From assembly GCA_049613665.1 (NCBI GenBank), contig JBMZCV010000020.1, forward strand, positions 1 to 41,619: a stretch of DNA of 41,619 bases, written 5' to 3'. The translations under genes were made by a program, and so were the position numbers. Of the stretch, positions 8,288 to 16,376 are shown one piece after another. This DNA comes from JBMZCV01 sp049613665 (GTDB lineage Bacteria > Bacteroidota > Bacteroidia > Chitinophagales > UBA2359). The notes beneath the pieces are model-generated. The model was not told where the DNA came from. It ran no database searches and was given only the letters and a program-made list of their open reading frames with translations. Position 1 is the first letter of the stretch, and every line of letters starts with the position of its first letter.

Positions 8288-8394
8288 AAGTACCAAGTAC
8301 TATTTAATAAAGCATTCGTTTAGTTGCTAACGCATTGACAATCAAGGTGTTATCTTGTACTGTAATGCCCAAAAACTTCTGAACGACTACTTAA
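8288..8394 (+). repeat. Dispersed ~110-bp intergenic repeat, copy 1
   Basis: It begins AAGTACCAAGTACTATTTAA, has an imperfect palindrome GTTGCTAACGCATTGAC / CAAGGTGTTATC in the middle, and ends CTTCTGAACGACTACTTAA. Other copies lie at 14319-14435 and 38160-38247, with fragments elsewhere. Its right end reaches the pfkA stop codon. Confidence 0.65.
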
Positions 8395-9380
8395 TAAGAT
8401 AAAATTTCTGAAATTCGCAACATATCGGTATCTATCGTGTAGTGATGTTTCGTTGCTTTCGCAAATTCTGTGTAAGCAATTTTGTTGTTAATTACGCCAA
8501 CCATCACATTTCTTTTTCCTTGCATCAATGCTTCTACGGCTGCCACTCCTAAGCGACTTGCCAGCACTCTATCGGCACAAGTAGGCGAGCCTCCACGCTG
8601 AATATGCCCCAAAACTGTCACACGAATATCGTATTTAGAGTTTAATTTTTCTTTCACTTGAGCAGCTATTTCAAATGCTCCGCCAGCCTCATCTCCTTCT
8701 GCCACAATCACAATGCTAGATGATTTTTTGCGTCGCCAACCGTTTTCCAAATCTTCAATCAACTTTTCGACATCTGTTTTACTTTCTGGAATTAAAATGG
8801 CTTCTGCACCACCAGCAATACCACTTTGCAAGGCGATAAAACCTGCATCACGCCCCATTACTTCTATGAAAAACAATCTATCGTGAGCACTTGCCGTATC
8901 TCTGATTTTGTCGATGGCTTCCACTACTGTGTTGAGTGCTGTGTCGTAGCCGATAGTATAATCTGTACCGTACATATCGTTGTCTATCGTTCCAGGTATT
9001 CCGATAAATGGAATGTTATATCGGCTCGAAAATTCTGTTCCACCTTTAAACGTTCCATCGCCACCTATCGCAATAACGGCATCTATACGAGCAGCTCGCA
9101 AGTTGTAGAAAGCTTGTTTCATGCCTTCTTCGGTCTTAAATTCTTCGCAACGTGCTGACTTCAAAATTGTGCCTCCTCTCTGAATAATGTTGCTAACTGA
9201 GCGAGCATTCAAATCAATGAATTTGCCTTCAATCATACCTGCATAGCCTCTCACAATTCCAGAAATATGTATGCCATGATATAAACTTGCACGAACCACT
9301 CCTCGTATGCAAGCATTCATGCCAGGTGCATCGCCACCAGATGTGAATAAAGCTATTTTTCTAATATTATTACTATCCAT
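8391..9380 (-). CDS. pfkA: ATP-dependent 6-phosphofructokinase
   Basis: A 329-residue glycolytic enzyme that phosphorylates fructose 6-phosphate. Group A family motifs are all present: TSGGDAPGMNACIR at the N-terminus, GGDGTFKGG at the nucleotide site (Gly rather than Asp after GGDG favours ATP over pyrophosphate), GTIDNDMYGTDYTIGYDTA with the catalytic aspartate, EVMGRDAGFIAL, and HIQRGGSP near the C-terminus. Length is normal. A -7 match (TAGGTTTG on the minus strand at 9415-9422) lies about 35 bp before the ATG. Confidence 0.96.
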   Translation of the reverse strand: MDSNNIRKIALFTSGGDAPGMNACIRGVVRASLYHGIHISGIVRGYAGMIEGKFIDLNARSVSNIIQRGGTILKSARCEEFKTEEGMKQAFYNLRAARIDAVIAIGGDGTFKGGTEFSSRYNIPFIGIPGTIDNDMYGTDYTIGYDTALNTVVEAIDKIRDTASAHDRLFFIEVMGRDAGFIALQSGIAGGAEAILIPESKTDVEKLIEDLENGWRRKKSSSIVIVAEGDEAGGAFEIAAQVKEKLNSKYDIRVTVLGHIQRGGSPTCADRVLASRLGVAAVEALMQGKRNVMVGVINNKIAYTEFAKATKHHYTIDTDMLRISEILSY

Positions 9381-9414
9381 TAATTTATTTTTTTATGTTG
9401 TACTTTTTCATTTT

Positions 9415-9422
9415 CAAACCTA
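9415..9422 (-). promoter_or_regulatory. Candidate -7 element for pfkA
   Basis: TAGGTTTG on the minus strand is an exact TAnnTTTG match. No TTG lies at the expected -33 distance, so this is a half-site call only. Confidence 0.35.
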
Positions 9423-9668
9423 AATAGCCTCTTATTGTTATTTTTGGTAGGAAAGTTATTCTTTTTCAAAATAAACAAAAGTCAGCTATAAAATTCTGTT
9501 TTAAACAAGTTCTAAAGTAAAGGTTTTTTTGTGGTTTTTCCAAATATTAAATCATACTTTCTTCATGGCATTTTTTTGGAAAAGAAAAAAAGAAATGATA
9601 CATTGTGAGGCATTTATCTGTTGTAACAGCAAATGTCAAAAACTACTATACTAATTTAAAAGAAAAGA

Positions 9669-10949
9669 ATGTTTGAAGCAATTAGACGAAAAGTAAAAGA
9701 AGCATATCAGACCAAAATGGCTATTGCAGAACAAGAGTTACCGATTAAACAATCAAAAAAAGTAGCCTTAGTTTTTAATGCTGACACACTGACTGCTCAA
9801 GCTATTATAAACGAGCTGGCAAAAACCGAAAACTGGACAATTATTGGCATTAGTCAAAAGCTCATTAATGCTGATTTTTTGCCTGCTTCGGTATCTTTAA
9901 TAACGGCAGATTTTTCTGACAAAGATATGCTGCGAAGTCGCTTAAAAGAAATAAGTATAACACATGTTTTCTATGCTGTTTCTTATACTACTTCTTTCGA
10001 CATTGCGGCTACAAAAAAACTAAAAAAGCAAGCGAAACAGTTAAGCTATTTTTCAGATAATATTTTACGTTTTCTGCCTTTCATAAAATGGTATTTCAGA
10101 CAGCAAATCGCCTCAAAATTGGCACAAAAAGATTTGGAACAAAAGTATTTGTATGAGTTAAGAAATTTAATAGAAATTTTGTCGGAAAGTCCACATCAAT
10201 TATCACACATTTCTTTTTTTAGTAGTATATATTATTATGGAAATCATATAGATAGCCGTTTACATTCGCAAAAAAGCCTATTGCCTTTCAAAGAAAATGC
10301 AATGCGTTTGGAAACCGAAAATTGGAGTTATGCTTTAGAAGATTTTTTAGTTAGAAAAGGAAAAAAACGCTCTTGGAATTGGACAATTTTTCGCCCTTCT
10401 CATAGTATAGGGTTTGGCTCACAAACAGCCAACAATTTAGCTCTCACAATCGCCATTTATGCTAACTTATGCAGGGAGTTGGGAACAAAATTTATTTTTC
10501 CAGGCAGTAGAAAAGCCTATTATGCTATGCAAGAAATAAGCGATATAAAACATGTTGCTGAAATGGCTATTCAAACGGCTATTTCTAGCGAAAATAAAAC
10601 TTATAATGCGACCAATGGCGATACTTTTTCATGGGCTGAAATATGGCCACTTTTAGCAGATTATTTTAACTTGGAAATGCAAATAAATGCCAATTTTTGC
10701 GTACAGAATTTCCTTGCAACCCACGAAAATGTTTGGCAAGATATGACGCAAAAATATGCTTTACAACATATAAGTATCAAAACGCTTTTGGTCAATACCG
10801 ATATTTTAGATAGCGTTACTTTAGCATCTTGGCATACCGTTTTTGGGATGGGAAAAAGCCTTTCGGCTGGCTTTCGAGCAGAAAAAAATACGCCTCAGCT
10901 TTTTATTGAGACATTTAAACAGCTAAAACGAGCTAGAATAATTCCTTAA
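9669..10949 (+). CDS. PRISE-like SDR (progesterone 5-beta-reductase family), degenerate
   Basis: A 426-residue protein. The C-terminal half matches the PRISE/iridoid-synthase branch of atypical short-chain dehydrogenases: NWSYALEDFL (Tyr221 in the active-site YxxED position), WNWTIFRPSHSIGFG, IYANLCRELGTKFIFPGSRKAYYAM, SDIKHVAEMAIQTA and YNATNGDTFSWAEIWPLLADYF. The N-terminal nucleotide motif is eroded: the usual TGxxGxxG is replaced by VFNADTLTAQA (residues 35-45). The active-site lysine region reads SSIYYYGNH, apparently without the lysine. A basic helical insert spans about residues 115-165. It may be a non-catalytic relative or use another ligand. Confidence 0.72.
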   Translation: MFEAIRRKVKEAYQTKMAIAEQELPIKQSKKVALVFNADTLTAQAIINELAKTENWTIIGISQKLINADFLPASVSLITADFSDKDMLRSRLKEISITHVFYAVSYTTSFDIAATKKLKKQAKQLSYFSDNILRFLPFIKWYFRQQIASKLAQKDLEQKYLYELRNLIEILSESPHQLSHISFFSSIYYYGNHIDSRLHSQKSLLPFKENAMRLETENWSYALEDFLVRKGKKRSWNWTIFRPSHSIGFGSQTANNLALTIAIYANLCRELGTKFIFPGSRKAYYAMQEISDIKHVAEMAIQTAISSENKTYNATNGDTFSWAEIWPLLADYFNLEMQINANFCVQNFLATHENVWQDMTQKYALQHISIKTLLVNTDILDSVTLASWHTVFGMGKSLSAGFRAEKNTPQLFIETFKQLKRARIIP

Positions 10950-10996
10950 AAAAGCATTGTGTTTTGCATTTATATAAAAGATGATGAACCTAAGAT

Positions 10997-11027
10997 TTGG
11001 CATTTTCAAAATTTAATTGTAGCTTTG
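10997..11027 (+). promoter_or_regulatory. Strong Bacteroidota promoter upstream of queE
   Basis: TTG at 10997-10999, 20 bp, then TAGCTTTG at 11020-11027, an exact TAnnTTTG. It lies about 140 bp before the chosen queE ATG, implying a long 5' leader. Confidence 0.6.
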
Positions 11028-11167
11028 AAAGTTTCATATTACAACATTGTATAGCTAGACATTTCTCTTTTTGCTAAAAAATAAAAACGCATCACATTTT
11101 GGTAACTTTATTAGAAAATAACATTTCAACAAATACATTGAACAACGTAACAAAAAAAAATAACACA

Positions 11168-11764
11168 ATGGCTTTGCCTTTGATGGAGCAGTTTTATACT
11201 ATTCAAGGTGAAGGTGTTTTTCAAGGACGTGCAGCTTATTTCATTCGTTTGGCTGGCTGTACGGTAGGTTGTCATTGGTGTGATGTGAAAGAATCTTGGG
11301 ACGCAAAGGCTCATGCGAAAGCTAATATTGATGATATTGTGGCTCAAGCGGCACAGTTTCCGAGTAGAATTGCTGTTGTGACAGGTGGCGAACCTCTAAT
11401 TTACAATTTGAAACAACTTTGCGAAGCTTTGCAAAAGGCTGGATTTCGCACACATCTCGAAACTTCTGGTGCGTATGCTTTGTCAGGAAAATGGGATTGG
11501 ATTTGCATTTCGCCCAAAAAGTTTAAATTTCCTTTGGCGGAAGTTTTGGAAGAAGCCAACGAATTGAAGGTGGTTATTTTCAACAAACACGATTTTAAAT
11601 GGGCAGAACAACATGCTGTTTTAGTAAACGATAATTGTCAATTGTTATTGCAGCCAGAATGGAGCAAAGTAGATACTATGTTGCCCTTAATCATAGAATA
11701 TGTAAAGAAAAATCCGAAATGGCGTGTTTCTTTGCAAGCACATAAATATATGAATGTGCCTTAG
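11168..11764 (+). CDS. queE: 7-carboxy-7-deazaguanine synthase QueE
   Basis: A 198-residue radical SAM enzyme that makes the 7-deazaguanine core of queuosine from 6-carboxy-tetrahydropterin. The start is MEQFYTIQGEGVFQGRAAYFIRL, followed by the cluster motif GCTVGCHWCD, with cysteines spaced C-x3-C-x2-C. GGEP occurs as TGGEPLIYNL. The frame is open back to a TTG at 11099, but the ATG at 11168 gives the family's usual N-terminus. Confidence 0.94.
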   Translation: MALPLMEQFYTIQGEGVFQGRAAYFIRLAGCTVGCHWCDVKESWDAKAHAKANIDDIVAQAAQFPSRIAVVTGGEPLIYNLKQLCEALQKAGFRTHLETSGAYALSGKWDWICISPKKFKFPLAEVLEEANELKVVIFNKHDFKWAEQHAVLVNDNCQLLLQPEWSKVDTMLPLIIEYVKKNPKWRVSLQAHKYMNVP

Positions 11765-11816
11765 TAATTTTTAATTTTTGGTTGTGAGTTTTTAGTTAAA
11801 TATTGGAAAAACTAGC

Positions 11817-12740
11817 TTACTCTAAAATGTCTAAAGCGGCTATTTTATCTTTTTTTAGCTGCGAAATCAATCCTTCGAGATTTTTAAATTTTTGCTCTCT
11901 TCTAATGAGTTTCACAAAATTAAGCTGTATAGTTTCGCCATAAATATCGGCATCAAAATCAAAAATGTGCACTTCTACTGTTTCTGATTTTCCCGAAACA
12001 GTTGGTCGCCAACCAATGTTTAACATTCCATTAAAAAACTGCTCTTTCACTTTTACTCTTACCGCATAAACGCCATTATCTGGCACTAGCTTTTCACTAG
12101 AAGGTATCGCTAAATTGGCAGTTGGAAAGCCGATTTTTTTTCCCAACTGCTTTCCTTTTACAACAATTCCTCGCACAAAATATTCGTGGCCAAGCAATTG
12201 AATCGCTGTGGTGACATCGCCAGCTTGCAAGGCTTTTCGTATTTTTGTGGAACTAATCGAAAGGTTTTCAATTTCTTGTTTTGAAATTTGTTCTACTTCA
12301 AAGTTTTGTTTTTCGGCTATTTCTTGCATCAAATGCAAATCTCCTGCTCGATTTTTTCCAAAACGATGATTATAACCGATAACAATAGTATGCGGATTGA
12401 AGTTTTTGACTAAAAAATCGGTAACATAAGCTTGCGGTTCTTGCTGCGAAAACTCACGAGTGAAAGGCACAACAACGACATTATCAATGCCATACTGTCG
12501 CAACAAATCAAACTTTTCATCTAAAGGCGACAGTAGTTTAATGTTATAATTGCTATTGACGACAAGGCGAGGATGTGGATGAAAAGTAACCAACAAACTT
12601 TCGCCATTTACTTTTTTAGCAATATGGTTGATGCGTTTAATAATTTGCTGATGTCCGAGATGCACACCATCATAAGTCCCTATTGTTATAACAGTGCTTT
12701 TGAAATTAGGCAAATTGTTGAGCTGACGAAATATTTGCAT
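11817..12740 (-). CDS. ribF: Bifunctional riboflavin kinase / FMN adenylyltransferase
   Basis: A 307-residue enzyme converting riboflavin to FMN and then FAD. The N-terminal nucleotidyltransferase half has TIGTYDGVHLGHQQII (HxGH site) and GYNHRFGKNRAGDL, and ends with SSTKIRKAL. The C-terminal flavokinase half has VVKGKQLGKKIGFPTANL, DNGVYAV and VEVHIFDFDADIYG. The gene starts 51 bp after truB on the same strand, a common bacterial pairing. Confidence 0.96.
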   Translation of the reverse strand: MQIFRQLNNLPNFKSTVITIGTYDGVHLGHQQIIKRINHIAKKVNGESLLVTFHPHPRLVVNSNYNIKLLSPLDEKFDLLRQYGIDNVVVVPFTREFSQQEPQAYVTDFLVKNFNPHTIVIGYNHRFGKNRAGDLHLMQEIAEKQNFEVEQISKQEIENLSISSTKIRKALQAGDVTTAIQLLGHEYFVRGIVVKGKQLGKKIGFPTANLAIPSSEKLVPDNGVYAVRVKVKEQFFNGMLNIGWRPTVSGKSETVEVHIFDFDADIYGETIQLNFVKLIRREQKFKNLEGLISQLKKDKIAALDILE

Positions 12741-12791
12741 AAATAATTGAAATGCGATATTTGAATAATTTGTTTTTTGAAAGAGGAGTTA

Positions 12792-13520
12792 CTATTTTTC
12801 TTCTTTTTCTTTCTTGTTTTTTTCTTTTTGAGCTTTCAAAGCTGTCACTAAAATAGGCAATTCCCAAGCATCTTTCACATCAAATTCTCCAATTTTTGTG
12901 CGACGCAAACTAGCCAAATAAGCACCTACGCCCAAGGCTTCTCCCAAATCATTGGCGATAGAACGGATATAAGTTCCCTTGCCACAATGAATGCGAAAAT
13001 GAATATAAGGCAATTCAATTTTTGTGATGTCGAAAGCTTCGATTCGCACCATGCGAGTTTTCGGCTTTACTGCAATACCTTTTCTAGCACTTTTATACAT
13101 TGGCGTGCCATTGACTTTCAAAGCCGAATAAATCGGTGCAACTTGCTGAGAAACACCGAGAAATGTTTGAGATTTTTTTACAATATCTTCTGCTGTGATG
13201 TGGCTAATATCGAAAGTTTCCAAAATTTCGGTTTCGGCATCAAAAGAAGCAGTTCTTGCTCCCAAATAAAAACTGCCTTCATAAACCTTGTCAAAACCTT
13301 GATAAGTGTCTATTTGTCTCGTTGCTTTTCGCCCAATACAAACAATTAACAAACCAGACGCACGAGGGTCAAGCGTGCCAGCGTGTCCGACTTTGCGAAT
13401 GCCAGACGAATATCGAATTTTATTGACGACATCAAAAGAAGTCCAATCTAAAGGTTTATTTACCAACAAGGTTTCGCCTTGCTCAAAATTGAAAGTTGTA
13501 TGTGTATCTATTGTTTTCAT
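12792..13520 (-). CDS. truB: tRNA pseudouridine-55 synthase TruB
   Basis: A 242-residue enzyme that forms pseudouridine 55 in the tRNA T loop. Motifs: NKPLDWTSFDVVNKIR, KVGHAGTLDPRASGLL with the catalytic aspartate, YSALKVNGTPMYKSARKG, and HCGKGTYIRSIANDLG. The frame is open upstream to an ATG at 13625, but a promoter TATCTTTG ends about 5 bp before the ATG at 13520, so the extension is probably untranslated. The C-terminus is a lysine/glutamate-rich tail. Confidence 0.95.
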   Translation of the reverse strand: MKTIDTHTTFNFEQGETLLVNKPLDWTSFDVVNKIRYSSGIRKVGHAGTLDPRASGLLIVCIGRKATRQIDTYQGFDKVYEGSFYLGARTASFDAETEILETFDISHITAEDIVKKSQTFLGVSQQVAPIYSALKVNGTPMYKSARKGIAVKPKTRMVRIEAFDITKIELPYIHFRIHCGKGTYIRSIANDLGEALGVGAYLASLRRTKIGEFDVKDAWELPILVTALKAQKEKNKKEKEEK

Positions 13521-13525
13521 TGTTG

Positions 13526-13533
13526 CAAAGATA
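13526..13533 (-). promoter_or_regulatory. -7 element for truB that fixes its start
   Basis: On the minus strand TATCTTTG (exact TAnnTTTG) ends 5 bp before the ATG at 13520, so the transcript would begin essentially at that ATG. The longer reading frame would then start upstream of the promoter. Confidence 0.55.
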
Positions 13534-13583
13534 CGTTTAAATTTCGAAATCAGAACTTGCCTTTGTTTTTCTTCTCTTTTTTT

Positions 13584-13610
13584 TTGGTTAAAATTCAAAC
13601 ATTTACCTTG
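13584..13610 (+). promoter_or_regulatory. Promoter of the broken UPF0158 gene
   Basis: TTG at 13584-13586, 17 bp, then TACCTTG at 13604-13610, about 40 bp before the ATG at 13650. It is divergent from the truB promoter. Confidence 0.5.
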
Positions 13611-13649
13611 TTTTTTGTGTTTCATCTTAAATTTAAAAAAAACAAAACC

Positions 13650-14312
13650 ATGAAAATTTCAAAACAAAAGTTAGAAGAAATCAGCATGGGTTTAGATATG
13701 GATATAAAATGTTATATTCACAAAAAACGAATGAAGTCAAATCTATTCCAAAGAATATATCACTTTTCGATGACCAAGAATTGTGGGTAGAAAACATCAT
13801 AGAAGTCGAAGAAAATGAAGATTACATTTTGATTGAAGCCGAAAAAATGTCGTCAAGAGAAGCTTTTAGAATGATGGAAGATTTTGCTCATAGTGTAAAT
13901 GATACTAAAATTAAAGATGGGCTTTTTATGCTTCAATAGTTCGGACATTTATACATTTTTTTATCAAAGAGCTTAAACATACTATTTTTTTTAGGCTAAG
14001 GTGACCAATATTTGCAAATTTTATAGCCTTTTGAACTGAAAAATAGTATGTTTCCCTTGTCAAAAGGCATTTTTTGATTGTTATAAAAAATGTCAGAATC
14101 ATTGATACTTTAAATGCCAACAAACCGTTTCGTCATTTTAAACATGAAGTTGATTATCAAGAAGATGTTCGCCAAAATTGGTTTGCATATAGAAATCCTG
14201 CTCAAATAGGACATATAACAAAAAAAATGGAGTGACAGTTTAATGATGTGAAAGATGCAGTAGAAAAATCTAAAACAAAAAGATTTGACATACTATTTCT
14301 TGAAGGAACGTG
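13650..14312 (+). pseudogene. UPF0158 family gene, broken by frameshifts and an insertion
   Basis: The pieces read in order as one UPF0158 protein. Frame 1 from 13650 gives MKISKQKLEEISMGLDMDIKCYIHK. A -1 shift in an A run near 13728 leads to frame 2, NEVKSIPKNISLFDD, EENEDYILIEAEKM, SSREAFRMMEDFAHSV and KIKDGLF (to about 13925). After about 175 bp of unrelated palindromic DNA the tail resumes at about 14108 with LNANKPFRHFKHEVDY and RQNWFAYRNPAQ, until a TGA at 14233. A further open piece (QFNDVKDAVEK) runs to 14312. Gene function is unknown even in intact relatives. Two single-base losses in homopolymers could be sequencing errors, but the insertion is not. Confidence 0.8.
13933..14107. mobile_element. 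Small palindromic insertion (MITE-like) inside UPF0158
   Basis: It interrupts the UPF0158 reading between KDGLF and LNANKPF. The ends form an imperfect inverted repeat: TCAATAGTTCGGACATTT on the left and, reversed, TCAATGATTCTGACATTT on the right (15 of 18 match). An inner palindrome (AAACATACTATTTTT ... AAAATAGTATGTTT, 13974-14056) can fold into a long hairpin. It carries no gene. The flanking duplication is unclear, at best TGCT/TACT. Confidence 0.6.
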
Positions 14313-14318
14313 AAAATA

Positions 14319-14435
14319 ATAAGTGTTAAGTCCCAAGCACCTATTTAATAAACGGTCTATTCGTTGCTAACGCATTGATGTTCAGCGTGTTAGCGCTCCA
14401 ACGAGATATATACTTATATTTGTCTGACTACTTAC
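14319..14435 (+). repeat. Dispersed ~110-bp intergenic repeat, copy 2
   Basis: The clearest copy: AAGTCCCAAGCACCTATTTAA, then GTTGCTAACGCATTGATG / TTCAGCGTGTTAGC as an imperfect palindrome, and the end TTTGTCTGACTACTTA. It matches 8288-8394 end to end by eye. Confidence 0.7.
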
Positions 14436-14471
14436 ATTTCGTAACTTAACAATTAATTGCTATAAAACAAC

Positions 14472-14610
14472 TAAACAGGTGCGAGTTTTCAACTCGTACC
14501 ACATCAAAATGGTAGTTTTTAACTACCAAATAGTTTTAAGTTGGAAAAAATAGGTAGCTAAAAGCTACCCATTTGGTTTAGCATGAGTTAAAAGCTCATG
14601 CTGGTACACA
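14472..14610. repeat. REP-like doublet: two inverted hairpin pairs
   Basis: Hairpin A (GTGCGAGTTTTCAACTCGTAC, 14476-14497), a 10-nt spacer, hairpin B (TGGTAGTTTTTAACTACCA), about 24 bp, then B' (GGTAGCTAAAAGCTACC) and A' (AGCATGAGTTAAAAGCTCAT). The arrangement A-B-B'-A' is an inverted doublet like the BIMEs built from REP units. The A-B unit also occurs at 6853 and at the right edge (41568-41619). Confidence 0.72.
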
Positions 14611-14654
14611 TTTGTTATGGGTAAATTCTAATCTTTTTTGTGCTGTTTTGGCAT

Positions 14655-16184
14655 TTATTTTCTCCCTTTCTTTCCTTTTCTCTTCTTGCCTTTTTCGCTC
14701 TTTTTATCTTGTACTTTCTCTTCTTTTTCAGTATTTTTTTGGGCTTCTTCTACTTCTCTTTCCTTAGCTTTCATAAATCTATCCAATACTTCACCCAATT
14801 GTTTTGAGCCTAATTTTTTGGCCAAAATCTTTTTATCTTTATCCAACAAAAACGACATCGGTGTGCTACTTACATCATAATAAGCACGAAAGTAAGACGT
14901 ATTTTCTGGGTCGTATAAAGTGGGGAAAGGCAATTCTTTTTCCTCTTGATATTTCACAATTTTTTCCTTTTCTATGCGTGTGCAAACGCTATAAAAGCCG
15001 ACATCTTTCGCTTTATAGTTGTTGTAAAAATCAATATAGCCTGGCATTTGTTTTTTGCAATGTCCACAGTTATAATCCCAAAAAAGCATTACAACATACT
15101 CATTATCAAGGTCATACAAAGCATGTTTTTTGCCATCTGTATCTACTAAGGTAATATTTTTTGCCGTTTTTCCTATCAAGTTGTGTTGCAAACGCAATAC
15201 TCTTTCTTTTACTTTTGCTATGCTTGTAGAATCTACCCAATAGGCATCGCCTGTCAAATAATAATTGCGAGCAAGATGCACAAAAATAGCGTCCATGCCC
15301 ATAATTTTTGAAGTTTCATACTTGTTTGTTAGTGTTGCGACAACATATCGAAAGGCTTTTTCATTTGCTCTCGCTTTTTCAATCACAACATCGCAAGCAA
15401 CATTGATAGAATCGGCTGTTTTGGTTGTCAATTTCTCTAAATAACGTTGCAATTTATTATGAATAATTGGTGTGTGTAACAAACGTTCATCAGAAAAGTC
15501 AATATTATCCCAAAAGTGTTTTTTGACATATTTGTAGCGAAAAAGTGGGTCGATTTCTTTGCCATCTTCGTCTCGTGGCGATTCGGGAGCTTCTGGCTCT
15601 TGCATGGCTTTTAAGATGGTGGCGACAAAACTTTCTGGGTGTTGTGCAATGATTTCGAGCCGATAATCCGCCATTTCTTTTGAGAGCGTTTCTATTTTTT
15701 CATCAATGAGAATGAGTGAATCTTCGCTTTCGGTTGTATCTTTTATTTTTGCTAAAGTATTGATTTCTCGTTGTCTTTTGCTCACATATTTTTGATGTTG
15801 AATAAACAAGGTATTGGCTTTCGAACCACTTGTTTTGATATTTTGAATTAAATCTGTGGTATCTGTTTCTAGCGAAAACTGTTGTTCATCGGTATCTATA
15901 ACAAATTCAAAAAAACGCTGTTCTGGCAAAACAATTAAATAAATTCCTCCTGTTAGCTTTTCATCACCCTTCAAAATACTTGTTCCTTTGTGATTAATCT
16001 GAAAAGTGTCTTTCACATAGATTTGTTTGCCATAATGATAAGCCAAATAACAAGTAGTATCTTGAACGCCTTTTACTTTTAGCTTAATGTTGAAACCATC
16101 TTTTGCCGACATTTGAGTGGGGAGAAAAATAGCGATGCTGATGATAAGTAGCAGAATTTGAAATACTTGTTTTTTTGCAAACAT
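14655..16184 (-). CDS. Secreted thioredoxin-like (TlpA/DUF5106-type) protein
   Basis: A 509-residue exported protein. The ATG at 16184 starts a signal peptide (KKQVFQILLLIISIAIFLPTQMSA). An N-terminal DUF4369-like beta domain (about 25-115) is followed by a helical middle region. The thioredoxin fold spans about residues 340-470, with the redox motif CGHC in FWDYNCGHCKKQMPGY and the cis-proline in SSTPMSFLLD. The C-terminal 45 residues are a lysine/glutamate tail ending KGKKRKGKKGRK. Relatives are periplasmic disulfide reductases in Bacteroidota. A TATCTTTG element lies at 16261-16268. Confidence 0.87.
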   Translation of the reverse strand: MFAKKQVFQILLLIISIAIFLPTQMSAKDGFNIKLKVKGVQDTTCYLAYHYGKQIYVKDTFQINHKGTSILKGDEKLTGGIYLIVLPEQRFFEFVIDTDEQQFSLETDTTDLIQNIKTSGSKANTLFIQHQKYVSKRQREINTLAKIKDTTESEDSLILIDEKIETLSKEMADYRLEIIAQHPESFVATILKAMQEPEAPESPRDEDGKEIDPLFRYKYVKKHFWDNIDFSDERLLHTPIIHNKLQRYLEKLTTKTADSINVACDVVIEKARANEKAFRYVVATLTNKYETSKIMGMDAIFVHLARNYYLTGDAYWVDSTSIAKVKERVLRLQHNLIGKTAKNITLVDTDGKKHALYDLDNEYVVMLFWDYNCGHCKKQMPGYIDFYNNYKAKDVGFYSVCTRIEKEKIVKYQEEKELPFPTLYDPENTSYFRAYYDVSSTPMSFLLDKDKKILAKKLGSKQLGEVLDRFMKAKEREVEEAQKNTEKEEKVQDKKSEKGKKRKGKKGRK

Positions 16185-16260
16185 AAACGTAGTTGATTGA
16201 ATAAAAAAATAAAACTTAACACTCAAAAAAAATGAGTTTATACGATAAAAACGAATGCAG

Positions 16261-16268
16261 CAAAGATA
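16261..16268 (-). promoter_or_regulatory. -7 element for the thioredoxin-like gene
   Basis: Exact TATCTTTG on the minus strand, about 77 bp before the ATG at 16184. No TTG stands at the expected -33 distance. Confidence 0.35.
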
Positions 16269-16376
16269 AATTATTATTTTGAAACTAAAAAATTAGTTTT
16301 TGAAGCTTTAACAAAGCTTTTTTGACAATATATCAACGAAAGGGCCGTTTTAAATACAAACAATATAAAGACAATT

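Noticed and set aside
11030..11167. preQ1 riboswitch in the queE leader
   Set aside because: The A-rich tail is suggestive, but the stem and the C-rich loop of the aptamer are not there.
14472..14610. CRISPR array
   Set aside because: The units are palindromic hairpins in inverted orientation without equal-length spacers or cas genes.
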